Source: Baekduia sp037045385
Lineage (GTDB): Bacteria; Actinomycetota; Thermoleophilia; Solirubrobacterales; Solirubrobacteraceae
Assembly (NCBI GenBank): GCA_037045385.1
Contig: JBAOHN010000004.1
Span: forward strand, 1-64,000
Reading direction: 5' to 3'
DNA: 64,000 nucleotides
Shown: piece after piece, positions 33,761-42,872 of the stretch
How the letters are laid out: the number at the start of each line of letters is the position of its first letter
How positions within the stretch are numbered: position 1 is the stretch's first letter
The notes under the pieces: generated by a model
What the model was told of the DNA's origin: nothing
The model's input: only the letters and a program-made list of their open reading frames with translations
Database searches by the model: none
Translations under genes and position numbers: made by a program

Positions 33761-35173
33761 ATGAGCCTGCGAACACGGCTGCTGCTCTCGCTCGTCGGCA
33801 CGAGCGCGATCACGTTGCTCGCGCTCGCGCTTGCGCTGCTGCCGCCGCTGCAGAGTCGCCTACGTGACGAGGCCCGCGACGCACTGGAGCAGACCGTGCT
33901 CGCGAGCCGGCCCACGCTCGAGGCAGAGCTGCGTGGCAAGCGGGGCGTGTCGCCGAAGGCCGGCGACCTGTTGCAGCGGCTCGCCGAACGAACCGACGCG
34001 CGCGTACTGCTCTACCGCGGTGTCCCGTTCGACGCGTCCGCCGCAGCCCTGGTCGACACCGGCTCGGGCGGAACCTCGCGCGATGACGTGCTCCGCGCCT
34101 GGACCGAGGGGCTGACGAACTCTTCTCAGCTCGACGGCACGCTGCGCATCGCAGTTCCGATCCCGGCGACCGGGGACCGTGGCATCCCCGATTGGGTACT
34201 GGCGGTCCGGCAGTCCGAGGCGCAGGCGACGCGCGCGGTCAGCGTCGTCCGCCAGGCGTTCGTCGCAGCGGCGGTGATCTCGTTCGCGATCGCCGCGGTG
34301 CTCGGCTTCCTGCTCTCGGGAACGCTCGTCAGACGACTCAGGCGGCTCCGCTCGACCGCGATCACGCTCGCGACCGAGGGGATCGACGCGCCCGCCCCAC
34401 CGCACGACCCGGCCCCGGACGAGGTCGGCGACCTCGGCCGGGCGCTGCGGACGATGCACGAGGGCATCGTCCGCCAGGAGGAGGCGCGGCGCGCGTTCGT
34501 CGCGACCGCGAGCCACGAGCTGCGGACGCCGATCACCTCGATCCAGGGCAACCTCGAGCTGCTCGCCGAGGACCTCGACGAGGGCTCGCTCGACGCGGCC
34601 GACGCGCGCAAGCAGGTCAGCGGTGCGCAGGAGCAGCTCCGGCGACTCGCGAACCTCGCGACCGAGCTGCTCGACGTCAGCCGACTCGACGCCGGCGTCA
34701 CGCTGCGCAGCGAGCCGGTCGACCTGTCGGAGATCGCGCGCGCCGTGGCGGCCGAGTTCGCGCAGCGGGCTGTCGAGGCCGGGGTGCTGATCGAGGTGCC
34801 GGAGCCCCGTGGCTCGGTCTGGGCCGAAGGCGACCCCGGTGCCGTGGCTCGGATCGTCCGGATTCTGCTCGACAACGGACTGCGGTTCTCGCCGCGCGGC
34901 GGCCTTCTTCAAGTCACGGTGGAGTACGCCGGCGACCGCGCGCGAATGACGGTCAGCGACGACGGGCCTGGCGTCCCGGTCTCCGAGCGCGAGCAGATCT
35001 TCCACCGCTTCCGCCGCGGCTCGACGACCGGCGGCGAGGGCGGCTTCGGCCTCGGCCTGGCGATCGGCCGCGAGCTGGCGCGGCGGATGGGTGGTGAGCT
35101 CGCGCTCGTCCCCGAGGGACTCACGCGGGGAGCGACCTTCGCGCTGACGCTGCCGATTCAGCTACCGGAGTAG
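33761..35173 (+). CDS. Membrane sensor histidine kinase
   Basis: 470 residues. Two membrane helices (about 8-29 and 166-187) flank an extracytoplasmic sensor region. A HAMP linker follows, then the H-box FVATASHELRTPITSIQGNLELL, N-box RIVRILLDNGLRFSP, G1 VSDDGPGVP, F-box FHRFRRGS and G2 GFGLGLAIGRELA. All motifs are present, so it should phosphorylate the upstream regulator. The signal is unknown. Its last 16 bases overlap the 3' end of the converging gene. Confidence 0.95.
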   Translation: MSLRTRLLLSLVGTSAITLLALALALLPPLQSRLRDEARDALEQTVLASRPTLEAELRGKRGVSPKAGDLLQRLAERTDARVLLYRGVPFDASAAALVDTGSGGTSRDDVLRAWTEGLTNSSQLDGTLRIAVPIPATGDRGIPDWVLAVRQSEAQATRAVSVVRQAFVAAAVISFAIAAVLGFLLSGTLVRRLRRLRSTAITLATEGIDAPAPPHDPAPDEVGDLGRALRTMHEGIVRQEEARRAFVATASHELRTPITSIQGNLELLAEDLDEGSLDAADARKQVSGAQEQLRRLANLATELLDVSRLDAGVTLRSEPVDLSEIARAVAAEFAQRAVEAGVLIEVPEPRGSVWAEGDPGAVARIVRILLDNGLRFSPRGGLLQVTVEYAGDRARMTVSDDGPGVPVSEREQIFHRFRRGSTTGGEGGFGLGLAIGRELARRMGGELALVPEGLTRGATFALTLPIQLPE

Positions 35174-36093
35174 CCCGGCCAGGGACCGGTCGTAGGCAGC
35201 ATCCCGCGGGCCTCGAACTGGCCCCGGGCATCTGGGCCGCCGATGAACTTCACGAACGCCGAGATGATCGCGCTGACATTCGCCTTCGGGCGGGTCCAGC
35301 GCGGCGTGACGTAGCGGATCGGGTAGGCGTCGGGGTGGGATAGCGTCCTCACCGACACGTCGTCCGGAGCGCTGCCGCCGACCGGGACGATGCAGATGCT
35401 CGCGGCGTACCTGCGGGCACGCGAGTAGCTCGTGACCGCAGCGATCGAGACGTCACCTGCCGCAGCTTCGCCGAGGCCGCCATCCGGTGAGAGCTTGGCG
35501 CGGCTCGGCTTCTTGCCGTCCCGGCTTGCCCCGAAGCGCGGCTCGACGAACGTGCTCGAACTGCCGGACGACCTGCGCAGGGACATCGCGCCGCCTCCGC
35601 TCACCCCCACCGCTTCCCAGCTCGTCACCGTGCCGGCCGCGATCCGCTTCGCATCGGCCCGCGAGACGCCGGCCGCACAGGCCGGATGGTCACGGCTCAC
35701 GGCGAGGACGTCGGCATCACGTCCGATGTCGGCGCGGGTCTGCAGCACCTTCTTCTCCTTCGCCGTCAGCTCGCGGTCGACGAAGGAGCCGACCGGGGTC
35801 GGGTACTGCCGGTAGCGCGTCATGTTGCGCAAGTAGATCGTGATGTCCGGCCCGGTCGCCGTCGCGGCGTTGCCGAAGATGAAGCGGTAGGTCCTTCCGC
35901 TCTGCCTGACCGAGATCGGCTTGACCGGCTTCCCACGCGGGTGGATGCCGAACGTAGTCGGCGTGAAGCCGATCAGCGCGTCGACGCGCGACGGGATCGT
36001 CGAGTTGAAGAACGTGTCCTGCGCCTTCTGAGCGCAGGCGGCAGCCGGCAGGCCGAGAGTCAGAAAGGGAATCGCGAAGGCAATGCGGCGCAC
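35158..36093 (-). CDS. Exported PstS-like substrate-binding protein
   Basis: 311 residues from GTG 36093; CAGAAT lies 6 bases before it, fitting a leaderless start. Residues 1-20 are a signal peptide with a possible weak lipobox (LPAAAC). The rest resembles PBP-like (PstS) proteins: VDALIGFTPTTFGIHP, DVLAVSRDHPACAAGVS, a SSGSSSTFVEPRF loop, and SIAAVTSYSRARRY. Some oxyanion-binding motif features are present but no permease genes are near. It converges on and overlaps the kinase gene, whose signal it might influence. Confidence 0.78.
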   Translation of the reverse strand: MRRIAFAIPFLTLGLPAAACAQKAQDTFFNSTIPSRVDALIGFTPTTFGIHPRGKPVKPISVRQSGRTYRFIFGNAATATGPDITIYLRNMTRYRQYPTPVGSFVDRELTAKEKKVLQTRADIGRDADVLAVSRDHPACAAGVSRADAKRIAAGTVTSWEAVGVSGGGAMSLRRSSGSSSTFVEPRFGASRDGKKPSRAKLSPDGGLGEAAAGDVSIAAVTSYSRARRYAASICIVPVGGSAPDDVSVRTLSHPDAYPIRYVTPRWTRPKANVSAIISAFVKFIGGPDARGQFEARGMLPTTGPWPGYSGS

Positions 36094-36153
36094 GGCGTGA
36101 TTCTGACACCGGGCATCGGAGCGCGCCGCCGGTGGCCCATGCGACAGCCCGTC

Positions 36154-36159
36154 TAGCAT
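36154..36159 (+). promoter_or_regulatory. Candidate -10 box for a leaderless transcript
   Basis: TAGCAT (TANNNT) ends 6 bases before ATG 36166. Confidence 0.45.
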
Positions 36160-36165
36160 GAGCCA

Positions 36166-37773
36166 ATGGCCACCGATCCGCAGCGGACCCGTTCTTGGTG
36201 GGGCTGGGGGTGGGAACAGAACGCGGTCGACGATGACGTCTGCCGCAGCTACGGAGCGATGTTCCCGGGGCTGCCGGCCGACCCGTTGCCGATCCCGCGA
36301 GTCGAGGACCTGGATCTGCCGGCTCCGAGAGTCGGCGCATCGCCGGCGATCGCCGGCTTCACCTCCGATGACCCGCACGAGCGCGCGTCCCACGCCCAGG
36401 GCAAGGCGTACCGCGACGTGGTCCGGGTGCTCCACGGACGCATCGACTCGCCACCCGATCTCGTCGCGCGCCCGAGCACGGAAGCGCAGGTCGAGGCCGT
36501 GCTCGACTGGGCCGCCGGTGCCGGTGTGGCTGTGGTGCCGTACGGCGGTGGCAGCTCGGTCGCGGGCGGTGTCGAGTTCGGCGGTGACGGATACGAGGGC
36601 GTGCTGTCGCTCGACATGACCGCGATGAGCCGGGTTCTCGAGATCGACCGCGTGAGCCGGGCGGCGCGGATCGAGGCCGGCGCGCTCGGCCCGGTGCTCG
36701 AGGATCAGCTCAGGCCGCAGGGCTACACGCTCAGGCACTTCCCCCAGAGCTTCGAGTTCTCGACGCTCGGCGGCTGGCTCGCGACACGGGCAGGAGGGCA
36801 CTACGCGACGCTCCACACCCACATCGACGACTTGGTGGAGTCGATCCGGGCGCTCACACCGGTCGGCGTGAGCGAGTCGTGGCGGCTGCCCGGGTCCGGC
36901 GCGGGCCCTTCGCCGGACCGGATGCTGCTCGGCTCCGAGGGCACGCTCGGCGTCATCACCGAGGCCTGGATGCGGATCCAGGAACGGCCGGGCCACAAGT
37001 CGTCGGCATCGGTCACGTTCGCCGGCCCGCGAGCGGCCACCGGCGCGTTCGGCGCCGTGCGCGAGATCGCGCAGTCTGGGCTCAACCCGGCCAACTGCCG
37101 CCTGCTCGATCCGGGCGAGGCGGCGCTGTCGGGCGCCGCCCAGAACGGCGAATGGGTGCTCGTGCTCGGCGCCGAGTCGGCTCACCACCCGGTCGGCGAG
37201 ACCGTCGACGCGTTGCTCGCGATCGCGCGCGAGCACGGTGGCATCGCCGCCCCGCCCAAGGAGAAGGGCGGCAGCGAGAGCGACGAGGCGGCACAGGCAT
37301 GGCGCTCGGCGTTCCTGCAGATGCCCTACCTGCGCGACGGGCTCGCCCGGATGAGCGCGATCACCGAGACGTTCGAGACGGCGACGACCTGGGACCGCGC
37401 GACGGAGCTGTACGACGCGGTGCGGAGCGAGCTCGGTGCCGCCATCGAGGCGACAACCGGCCACCCGGGCCTGATCAACTGCCGCTTCACGCACGTCTAC
37501 CCCGACGGCCCCGCGCCCTACTTCACCGTGATCGCGGCAGGTCGCCGCGGCTCCGAGGTCGCGATGTGGGACGAGATCAAGGCCGCGTCGATGGAGATCC
37601 TGACCGCCCACCGGGCGACCGTCACCCATCACCACGCGGTCGGCCGCGACCACCGTCCGGGCTACGACCGTCAGCGGCCCGAGCCCTTCGCCGCCGCGTT
37701 GCGAGCATCGAAGGCGGCGCTCGACCCCGCGGCGATCCTCAACCCGGGCGTGCTGATCGACCCGGCCCGCTGA
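36166..37773 (+). CDS. FAD-linked oxidase, alkylglycerone-phosphate synthase (AGPS)-like
   Basis: 535 residues. It opens RSWWGWGWEQNAVD (AGPS proteins begin with a similar Trp/Gly-rich segment). The FAD-binding PCMH domain shows VVPYGGGSSVAGGVEF, HFPQSFEFSTLGGWLATRAG and LLGSEGTLGVITEAWM. The C-terminal domain has the triple-His active-site motif VTHHHAVGRDHRPGY and ends ALDPAAILNPGVLIDP. AGPS makes the ether bond of ether lipids; bacterial homologues include oxidases of unknown substrate. The HHH motif supports AGPS-like chemistry. No dihydroxyacetone-phosphate acyltransferase is adjacent, though other acyltransferases are in the window. Confidence 0.88.
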   Translation: MATDPQRTRSWWGWGWEQNAVDDDVCRSYGAMFPGLPADPLPIPRVEDLDLPAPRVGASPAIAGFTSDDPHERASHAQGKAYRDVVRVLHGRIDSPPDLVARPSTEAQVEAVLDWAAGAGVAVVPYGGGSSVAGGVEFGGDGYEGVLSLDMTAMSRVLEIDRVSRAARIEAGALGPVLEDQLRPQGYTLRHFPQSFEFSTLGGWLATRAGGHYATLHTHIDDLVESIRALTPVGVSESWRLPGSGAGPSPDRMLLGSEGTLGVITEAWMRIQERPGHKSSASVTFAGPRAATGAFGAVREIAQSGLNPANCRLLDPGEAALSGAAQNGEWVLVLGAESAHHPVGETVDALLAIAREHGGIAAPPKEKGGSESDEAAQAWRSAFLQMPYLRDGLARMSAITETFETATTWDRATELYDAVRSELGAAIEATTGHPGLINCRFTHVYPDGPAPYFTVIAAGRRGSEVAMWDEIKAASMEILTAHRATVTHHHAVGRDHRPGYDRQRPEPFAAALRASKAALDPAAILNPGVLIDPAR

Positions 37774-37855
37774 GCGCCCGAGGAGTGCGAGGGAGCGCAC
37801 TGAGGGGCGTGACCGAGCAACGACGAGGCGCATCCTCGCCAGATGCGATGCCCTA
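37774..37855 (-). repeat. Stop-codon-anchored structured repeat, copy 2
   Basis: On the minus strand it starts with the TAG stop of the UGM-like gene (TAGGGCATC), then GCATC-TGGCGAG-GATGC, TGCTCGGTCACGC, CAGTGCGCTCCCTCGC. The blocks match copy 1 at 20277-20402 in the same order. Confidence 0.7.
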
Positions 37856-39382
37856 CGCGCGGCTGAGGGGCTCGCGCTGGTACTCGGTTTCCGGCGCCTT
37901 CTTGTACGGGTTCTCGGAGTCGGCGTCGGTCTGGGTCTCGTGGTAGACCGACTCGACGTTGACCGCCCAGATGTCGTGGGTCTCGCCGAACAGGACGTTG
38001 TCGACCGCGCGCATCGCCGACAGCATCGAGTGGTCGGAGTTGTTGTAGCGGTGGAGGCCGTTGCGACCGACCTGCACGTAGTCGGCCAGCGGGTCGAGCC
38101 ACTCGCGGATCGCCTCAACGCGCTCGGCGTAGGTCTCGTCGTACATCGGGTACGCCATCGGGACGCGCACGACGTAGCCGCGGCGGACCTGCGAGGCCTT
38201 GGCGAGGCCGAGCGCCTCGAGCTCCTTGGAGGCCATCTTGACGAGCGTGTCGTCGCCACACTCCCAGAGCTCGTCGCCCTTGAAGCAGAAGTACTCCATG
38301 CCGACGCAGGCAGTGTCGGGGTCCGGGACCATCCACGGCGACCAGCTGCGGAAGTTCTGGATCCGGCCGACCTCGACGTGCTCCTCGTGGATGTAGATCC
38401 AGTTGTCGGGGAACAGGTCCTCGCCGTCGAGCACGAGCGAGACGGTCAGGAAGTCGCGGTAGCGCAGCCCCTGGGCGGCCTCCCGGACGGGCTCGGGCGC
38501 GTCGGGCGAGACGAGGCCGACCATGTTGCGCAGCGGCAGCGAGCTGATCGTCGAAGTCGGCGTGAGGACCTCGTCCGGCGTGTGCACCGCGACGACGCGA
38601 CCGTCGACGGTCTCGATCCGCGTGGCCGGCGTGTTCAGCCGCACCTCGCCGCCCATCTCCTCGATCCGCTCGGTCATCATCTCCCACATCTGGCCGGGGC
38701 CGTAGCGTGGGTAGTTGAAGGCGTCGATCAGCGACTTGATCTCGTTGCCCTTGTTGCCGAAGAACGCCGACTTCGCGGCGGAGTAGAACGACAGGCCCTT
38801 GATCCGCTGCGCCGCCCACTCGGCGCGGATCTCGTGGCACGGCACGCCCCAGACCTTCTCGGTGTAGCCCTTGAAGAAGTGGCCGTAGAGCCGCTTTCCG
38901 AACCGGTTCGAGACCCACTGCTCGAGGTTGTCCTCGGGGCCGTTCGGCGTGACAGCCGCCCACAGATAGGACATGCCGCAGAGGAACAGCTCCCACGGGC
39001 CGAGCTTCTTGATGACGTCTGTGCCCTTGAGCGGGTAGTCGAGATACTTGCCGCGCCAGAAGATCCGCGACATCCGCGGGCGCTTGAGGAACTCGTCGCC
39101 CATGATCTCGTGCCAGAGGTCGTCGACCTCCTGGTTCTTGGTGAAGAAGCGGTGGCCGCCGAGGTCAAAGCGGTAGCCGTCGGGATCGACAACGGTCTTG
39201 GCGATGCCGCCGACCTGGTCGTCGGCCTCGAGCACGATGACCTTCTTGCCTGCCTTCGCGAGCAGGTAGCCGGCCGTCAGGCCGGCAGGGCCGCCGCCGA
39301 TGACCACGTAGGGACGCGCGGCGCCGTCACCGGGCACCGAGGAGTCGTCTGCCGGCAAGCGAGGTTCGTCGACCAGGGCCAT
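37853..39382 (-). CDS. UDP-galactopyranose mutase-like FAD-dependent oxidoreductase
   Basis: 509 residues. The FAD-binding fold is YVVIGGGPAGLTAGYLLAKAGK with VGGIAKTVVDPDGYRFDLGG, the second GG motif of the UGM/amine-oxidase class. Further conserved features are HRFFTKNQEVDDLW, YTEKVWGVPCHEI and the C-terminal VGRNGLHRYNNSDHSMLSAM, where FAD is capped. Such proteins are usually near glycosyltransferases and act on activated sugars or isoprenoids. Here two membrane glycosyltransferases follow within 3 kb. The exact reaction is unknown. The stop codon lies in repeat copy 2. Confidence 0.88.
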   Translation of the reverse strand: MALVDEPRLPADDSSVPGDGAARPYVVIGGGPAGLTAGYLLAKAGKKVIVLEADDQVGGIAKTVVDPDGYRFDLGGHRFFTKNQEVDDLWHEIMGDEFLKRPRMSRIFWRGKYLDYPLKGTDVIKKLGPWELFLCGMSYLWAAVTPNGPEDNLEQWVSNRFGKRLYGHFFKGYTEKVWGVPCHEIRAEWAAQRIKGLSFYSAAKSAFFGNKGNEIKSLIDAFNYPRYGPGQMWEMMTERIEEMGGEVRLNTPATRIETVDGRVVAVHTPDEVLTPTSTISSLPLRNMVGLVSPDAPEPVREAAQGLRYRDFLTVSLVLDGEDLFPDNWIYIHEEHVEVGRIQNFRSWSPWMVPDPDTACVGMEYFCFKGDELWECGDDTLVKMASKELEALGLAKASQVRRGYVVRVPMAYPMYDETYAERVEAIREWLDPLADYVQVGRNGLHRYNNSDHSMLSAMRAVDNVLFGETHDIWAVNVESVYHETQTDADSENPYKKAPETEYQREPLSRA

Positions 39383-39452
39383 GCCGGCAGTTTCGCGGCC
39401 GCGCGGCGAAGTTCCGGCCCCGCCTAACCGGGGCTAACACTTCTTCACGAGC

Positions 39453-39914
39453 TCACGCAACGGCGCGAAGCGGTGCTTGATTCCCGCCACCGGCCGCCAG
39501 GTCCTCGAGCAGGGCGGCCGCATCGAGGATCGCGATGATCCGATCCTCCATCTGGACGACGCCTGTGATCTCGGGAGCCTTACCGGCCGGGCCGTCCTCG
39601 CACTCTGCCTCGATCGTCCGGACCTCTCGCACCTCGTCGACGATCAACCCGGCGCGCTCGTCGCCGTGTTCGGCGATCACGATCCGCGTGTCCTCGCCAT
39701 CGCCGACCGGGACCCCGAGACGGGTGGCCAGGCAGAGCACCGGCACGATCCGCCCGCGCAACGAGATCACTCCGCGCACGCTCGGGTCGCCGGACGCGAG
39801 GCTGCGCGGCTGCTCGTAGCGGATGATCTCCTGAACCTCGTCGATCGGCAGAGCGAACTCCTCACCCGCGATCGCGAAGACGACGAGCTGGCGCGCTGGG
39901 GAAACGTCGGACAT
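39453..39914 (-). CDS. cheW: CheW-like chemotaxis adaptor (orphan)
   Basis: 153 residues from ATG 39914. The SH3-like CheW fold shows QLVVFAIAGEEFALPIDEVQ, VRGVISLRGRIVPVLCL and AGLIVDEVREVRTI, ending ITGVVQMEDRIIAILD. In chemotaxis it couples receptors to CheA. No receptor, cheA, cheY or flagellar gene is in the window, so its partners are elsewhere. It lies 52 bases downstream of a glycosyltransferase gene on the same strand. Confidence 0.9.
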   Translation of the reverse strand: MSDVSPARQLVVFAIAGEEFALPIDEVQEIIRYEQPRSLASGDPSVRGVISLRGRIVPVLCLATRLGVPVGDGEDTRIVIAEHGDERAGLIVDEVREVRTIEAECEDGPAGKAPEITGVVQMEDRIIAILDAAALLEDLAAGGGNQAPLRAVA

Positions 39915-39966
39915 GGGACCGGCGTCGGCTACGCCCCGCCGCCACTTGACCGGCGCGGCCCAGACC

Positions 39967-41529
39967 TCAACGCCGTTCGTAGACGACAACGCGAACGCCA
40001 CGCGGTGGCCGGCGGTAGCCGACCGCAGGAAGCCGGTCGACGCGCTCGAACCGGCGGTCGTGGTCGAGCGCCCGCTGCCACTGCGCCGAGCGCCGGCGCA
40101 CCAGCGAGGTCCAGGGTGCGCCCCAGCGCCCTGAACGGACGATCGGAAGCACCACTATCAGCCGCTCACCCGGCTCGATTCCCGGCGCAACCTCACGCAT
40201 CACCGCCTTCGGGCCTGTTCGCTCGAGACGCTCGAGGGCGTTGCGCCAGTCGAAGACCTGGGGGTCTTCGACGGGGCCGAGCGCGTCGGCCCAGCGGAGT
40301 CCGTCACCGAGGTAGTACCGCATCACCGGACCCTGCTCTGGGTGCACGGCGAGGACGGTGTCGCCGTCCCGGACGAGGCCGCGATCCTCGAGCGTGCGGG
40401 CGACCTTGAACGCGTCGCTCTTGCCCTTGATCTGGCGCTCCTGGGTATCGGCCCAGAGCACGAGGACGACGGCGAGCGTCACGACGCCGAGCGTGCCCGC
40501 CCGGGTGAGGCCGGCGGACGCGAGCAGCAGCGCCGGGCCGACCAGGATCGCCACGTAGCGTCCGGACCACGCCGGCGAGACCTGGGACGCGACCCAGGCG
40601 ACGAGCACTCCGGTCAGCAGGATGATCAACAGCGCCGCTGCGGCCCGCGCCCGCTCCGGCTCGGCCGCGCGCATGCGCAGCAGGCCGGTCCCGCCGACGA
40701 GCGCGATCGCCAGCGACGTCGCGCCGGCGCCGACCGTCACCTCGAGGATGCTCACGATCGACTCGAGATCCGGCTTCTCGGCCCACGGCGCTCCGGTCTC
40801 CGCCGCCTGCCCCAGCAATGTCGGCAACCACGGGAGGTAGAGCAGCGCGATCAGACCGAAGCCGGTCAGGCCGTCACGCACGAGCTTCGAGCGCTCGTCG
40901 GTCTCTGCGCCGAGCGTCAGCGCGACCCATGCCGCACCGCAGCCCAGCAGCATGAAGAGTCCCCAATTGTGGACGTAGGGCGCGAGTGCTCCGAACAGAA
41001 CGAACGCCGGCAGCATGCGACGATCCCTCAGCGCGAACAGCCCGGCGAAGGCAGCGGCGAGGACGATCCCGACGAGCACCGCGAGCGCGTACATCCGCGT
41101 CTCTTGCGCGTAGTACGTGAGGAACGGGAGCGTCGCCGCCATCGCCGCTGCGGCCCAGCCGCTGGGCGTGCCGAAGAGCTTGCGTCCTCCCCACCACGCG
41201 GCCGGGATGGCGAGCAGCGCGCACAGCAGCGACAGCGCGTGCGTCCGCGCCTCACCAGCGCCCCCGATCGCGTCGATCCAGAGGTGCAGCAGGAGGTAGT
41301 AGGCCGGCGGCGCGCCATCCTTCTGGAGTACGCTCGGGATGTCCGCGAAGTCGTGACTCGCGATCCCGACCGACAACCCCTCGTCGATCCAGAACTTCGC
41401 CCACAGCGCCTGGCTGCGGAGCAGGTACGAGAAGCCGATTAGAGCGGCGAGTCCGAGCACGGTCGCGATCCGCGGATGCGACTGCACCCGGTCCCGAACC
41501 GCAGCGGTGGCGCTCGTGATCCGGCTCAA
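39967..41529 (-). CDS. Polytopic membrane glycosyltransferase (GT39/PMT-like)
   Basis: 520 residues from TTG 41529, in a TTGA overlap with the preceding gene. About 10 membrane helices. After helix 1 the loop FWIDEGLSVGIASHDF carries the Asp-Glu metal/catalytic motif of GT-C enzymes, and GAPPAYYLLLHLW and YYAQETRMYALAVL are typical of the ArnT/PMT group. The soluble C-terminal 150 residues follow the last helix. It should transfer a sugar from a polyprenyl-phosphate donor on the outer face. The acceptor is unknown; the overlapping partner gene is a related membrane protein. Confidence 0.87.
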   Translation of the reverse strand: MSRITSATAAVRDRVQSHPRIATVLGLAALIGFSYLLRSQALWAKFWIDEGLSVGIASHDFADIPSVLQKDGAPPAYYLLLHLWIDAIGGAGEARTHALSLLCALLAIPAAWWGGRKLFGTPSGWAAAAMAATLPFLTYYAQETRMYALAVLVGIVLAAAFAGLFALRDRRMLPAFVLFGALAPYVHNWGLFMLLGCGAAWVALTLGAETDERSKLVRDGLTGFGLIALLYLPWLPTLLGQAAETGAPWAEKPDLESIVSILEVTVGAGATSLAIALVGGTGLLRMRAAEPERARAAAALLIILLTGVLVAWVASQVSPAWSGRYVAILVGPALLLASAGLTRAGTLGVVTLAVVLVLWADTQERQIKGKSDAFKVARTLEDRGLVRDGDTVLAVHPEQGPVMRYYLGDGLRWADALGPVEDPQVFDWRNALERLERTGPKAVMREVAPGIEPGERLIVVLPIVRSGRWGAPWTSLVRRRSAQWQRALDHDRRFERVDRLPAVGYRRPPRGVRVVVYERR

Positions 41530-42872
41530 CTCGCGCTCTCCCGGCAGCGCTGGAAGACGCGCCAACCGAAGCCGACCGCCACCGGCCGCGGCGAGATCAC
41601 GCCGCGGCGCGGCCCCCAGTGGCTCGTCGCGGTCGTCCGCACCGCGAAGACGGTACCCGGCGACCTGGCGACCTGGGAGACCTCGGGCTGGTGGAGATGG
41701 AGCGCCCAGGCCAGCTGCGGGACGAGGTAGCGGCCGGTCGACGCCGTCCCGCAGGAACGGACGGCGGCGGCGCCGCCGGAGCGTTCGACGACGCCCGGCA
41801 GCGCGCGCGTGAGGCGCTCCTCGTAGGCAGCCCGGTCCCACGTCTTGTGGGCGGAGCCGAGCGACGGCACCGCGAACAGGAGCGCCGCCGTCAGCGCGGC
41901 CGGCCACGCCCGTGGCGCAAGCAGGTCGAGCAAGCGGCCGGCGCCGGTCGCTGCGACGATCACGAGCAGGACGACCGGCACGATCAGGTAGCGCTGGTTG
42001 CCGGAGAAGCCGCCGCGCGTCATCAAGGCGACGACCAGCAGCCACGCCCCCGACAGCGCGACCAGCGAGCCGATCAGCCGGTCCCGCTCGCGCACTGCGA
42101 ACGCCGCGCACGCGGCGAGCCCCGCGAACGCGGGGATCGTGAGCATCTCGAGCGCGTCGCCGAAGACCGCGACCGCCGGCGAGTCGGCGTTGGTCGGCGC
42201 GCGAGGCCCGATGTCGGTACGCGCCCGGTTCGCGGCCCGCCACGGATCGCCGGACCCCCACCACTCGGGCAGGACCCAGCACGCCAGCACGAACGCGCCC
42301 GCGCCGATCACGAGCTCGGGGCGCTCACGGCGGCGCCACAGCAGCCAGAGGCCGTAGACCGCCAGGAACGGCCAGGACTCCGGGCGCAGAAGCGCAGCGC
42401 CGCAGCCCAGCAGCAGCCCGGCGCGATGCCGGCCGGCCGCGATCCGCTCGATCGACGCCAGCACGAAGAAGACCATCAGCCCCTCGGAGTTCCCGAGCAT
42501 CGCTCCCCACAGCCACCAGGGCGCCAGCACGAGCGCCGCGCACGCGGCGACGGCGCCGGTCAGGCCACCGCCGAGCCTGAGAACCAGGCGCCAGAGCGGA
42601 ATCAAGGCCGCTATCGCGCCGGCTCTCGCGACCAACAGCCAGAGCCAGGGCGCCGCGTCGCCGAACAGGGCGAAGACGGTCGTGAACGCGACAGGCAACG
42701 GCTTCCACGACGGCCCGAGGCTGGTGACGAGATCGCCCTCGGTGATCTCGCGGCCCCAGATGATCCAGGCGAACGGGTCGTAGGTCGGGATCCCGGGAAC
42801 GAGCACCAGGCTGAGCGCCGCGGCAGCGATGACGAGCGCGCCCGCGGCACGCAGCAGGACCGCGTCCGCCAT
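41526..42872 (-). CDS. Polytopic membrane glycosyltransferase-like protein
   Basis: 448 residues, about 10 membrane helices. An early loop IPTYDPFAWIIWGREITEGD holds the acidic motif expected of GT-C enzymes, and LGPSWKPLPVAFTTVFALFG resembles mannosyltransferase-like families. The last 70 residues are soluble. It overlaps ispF by one base at its start and the next glycosyltransferase by four at its end. The pair probably acts in one envelope-glycan pathway. The polyprenyl donor would depend on the isoprenoid genes beside it. Confidence 0.84.
   Translation of the reverse strand: MADAVLLRAAGALVIAAAALSLVLVPGIPTYDPFAWIIWGREITEGDLVTSLGPSWKPLPVAFTTVFALFGDAAPWLWLLVARAGAIAALIPLWRLVLRLGGGLTGAVAACAALVLAPWWLWGAMLGNSEGLMVFFVLASIERIAAGRHRAGLLLGCGAALLRPESWPFLAVYGLWLLWRRRERPELVIGAGAFVLACWVLPEWWGSGDPWRAANRARTDIGPRAPTNADSPAVAVFGDALEMLTIPAFAGLAACAAFAVRERDRLIGSLVALSGAWLLVVALMTRGGFSGNQRYLIVPVVLLVIVAATGAGRLLDLLAPRAWPAALTAALLFAVPSLGSAHKTWDRAAYEERLTRALPGVVERSGGAAAVRSCGTASTGRYLVPQLAWALHLHQPEVSQVARSPGTVFAVRTTATSHWGPRRGVISPRPVAVGFGWRVFQRCRESAS

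Noticed and set aside
35158..38259. A 1033-codon open frame on the minus strand spanning the substrate-binding gene and the whole AGPS-like gene antisense
   Set aside because: Only the part from 36093 down has a signal peptide and a domain. The rest is Arg/Ser/Thr-rich antisense of a well-supported gene, a common result of GC-rich codon use.
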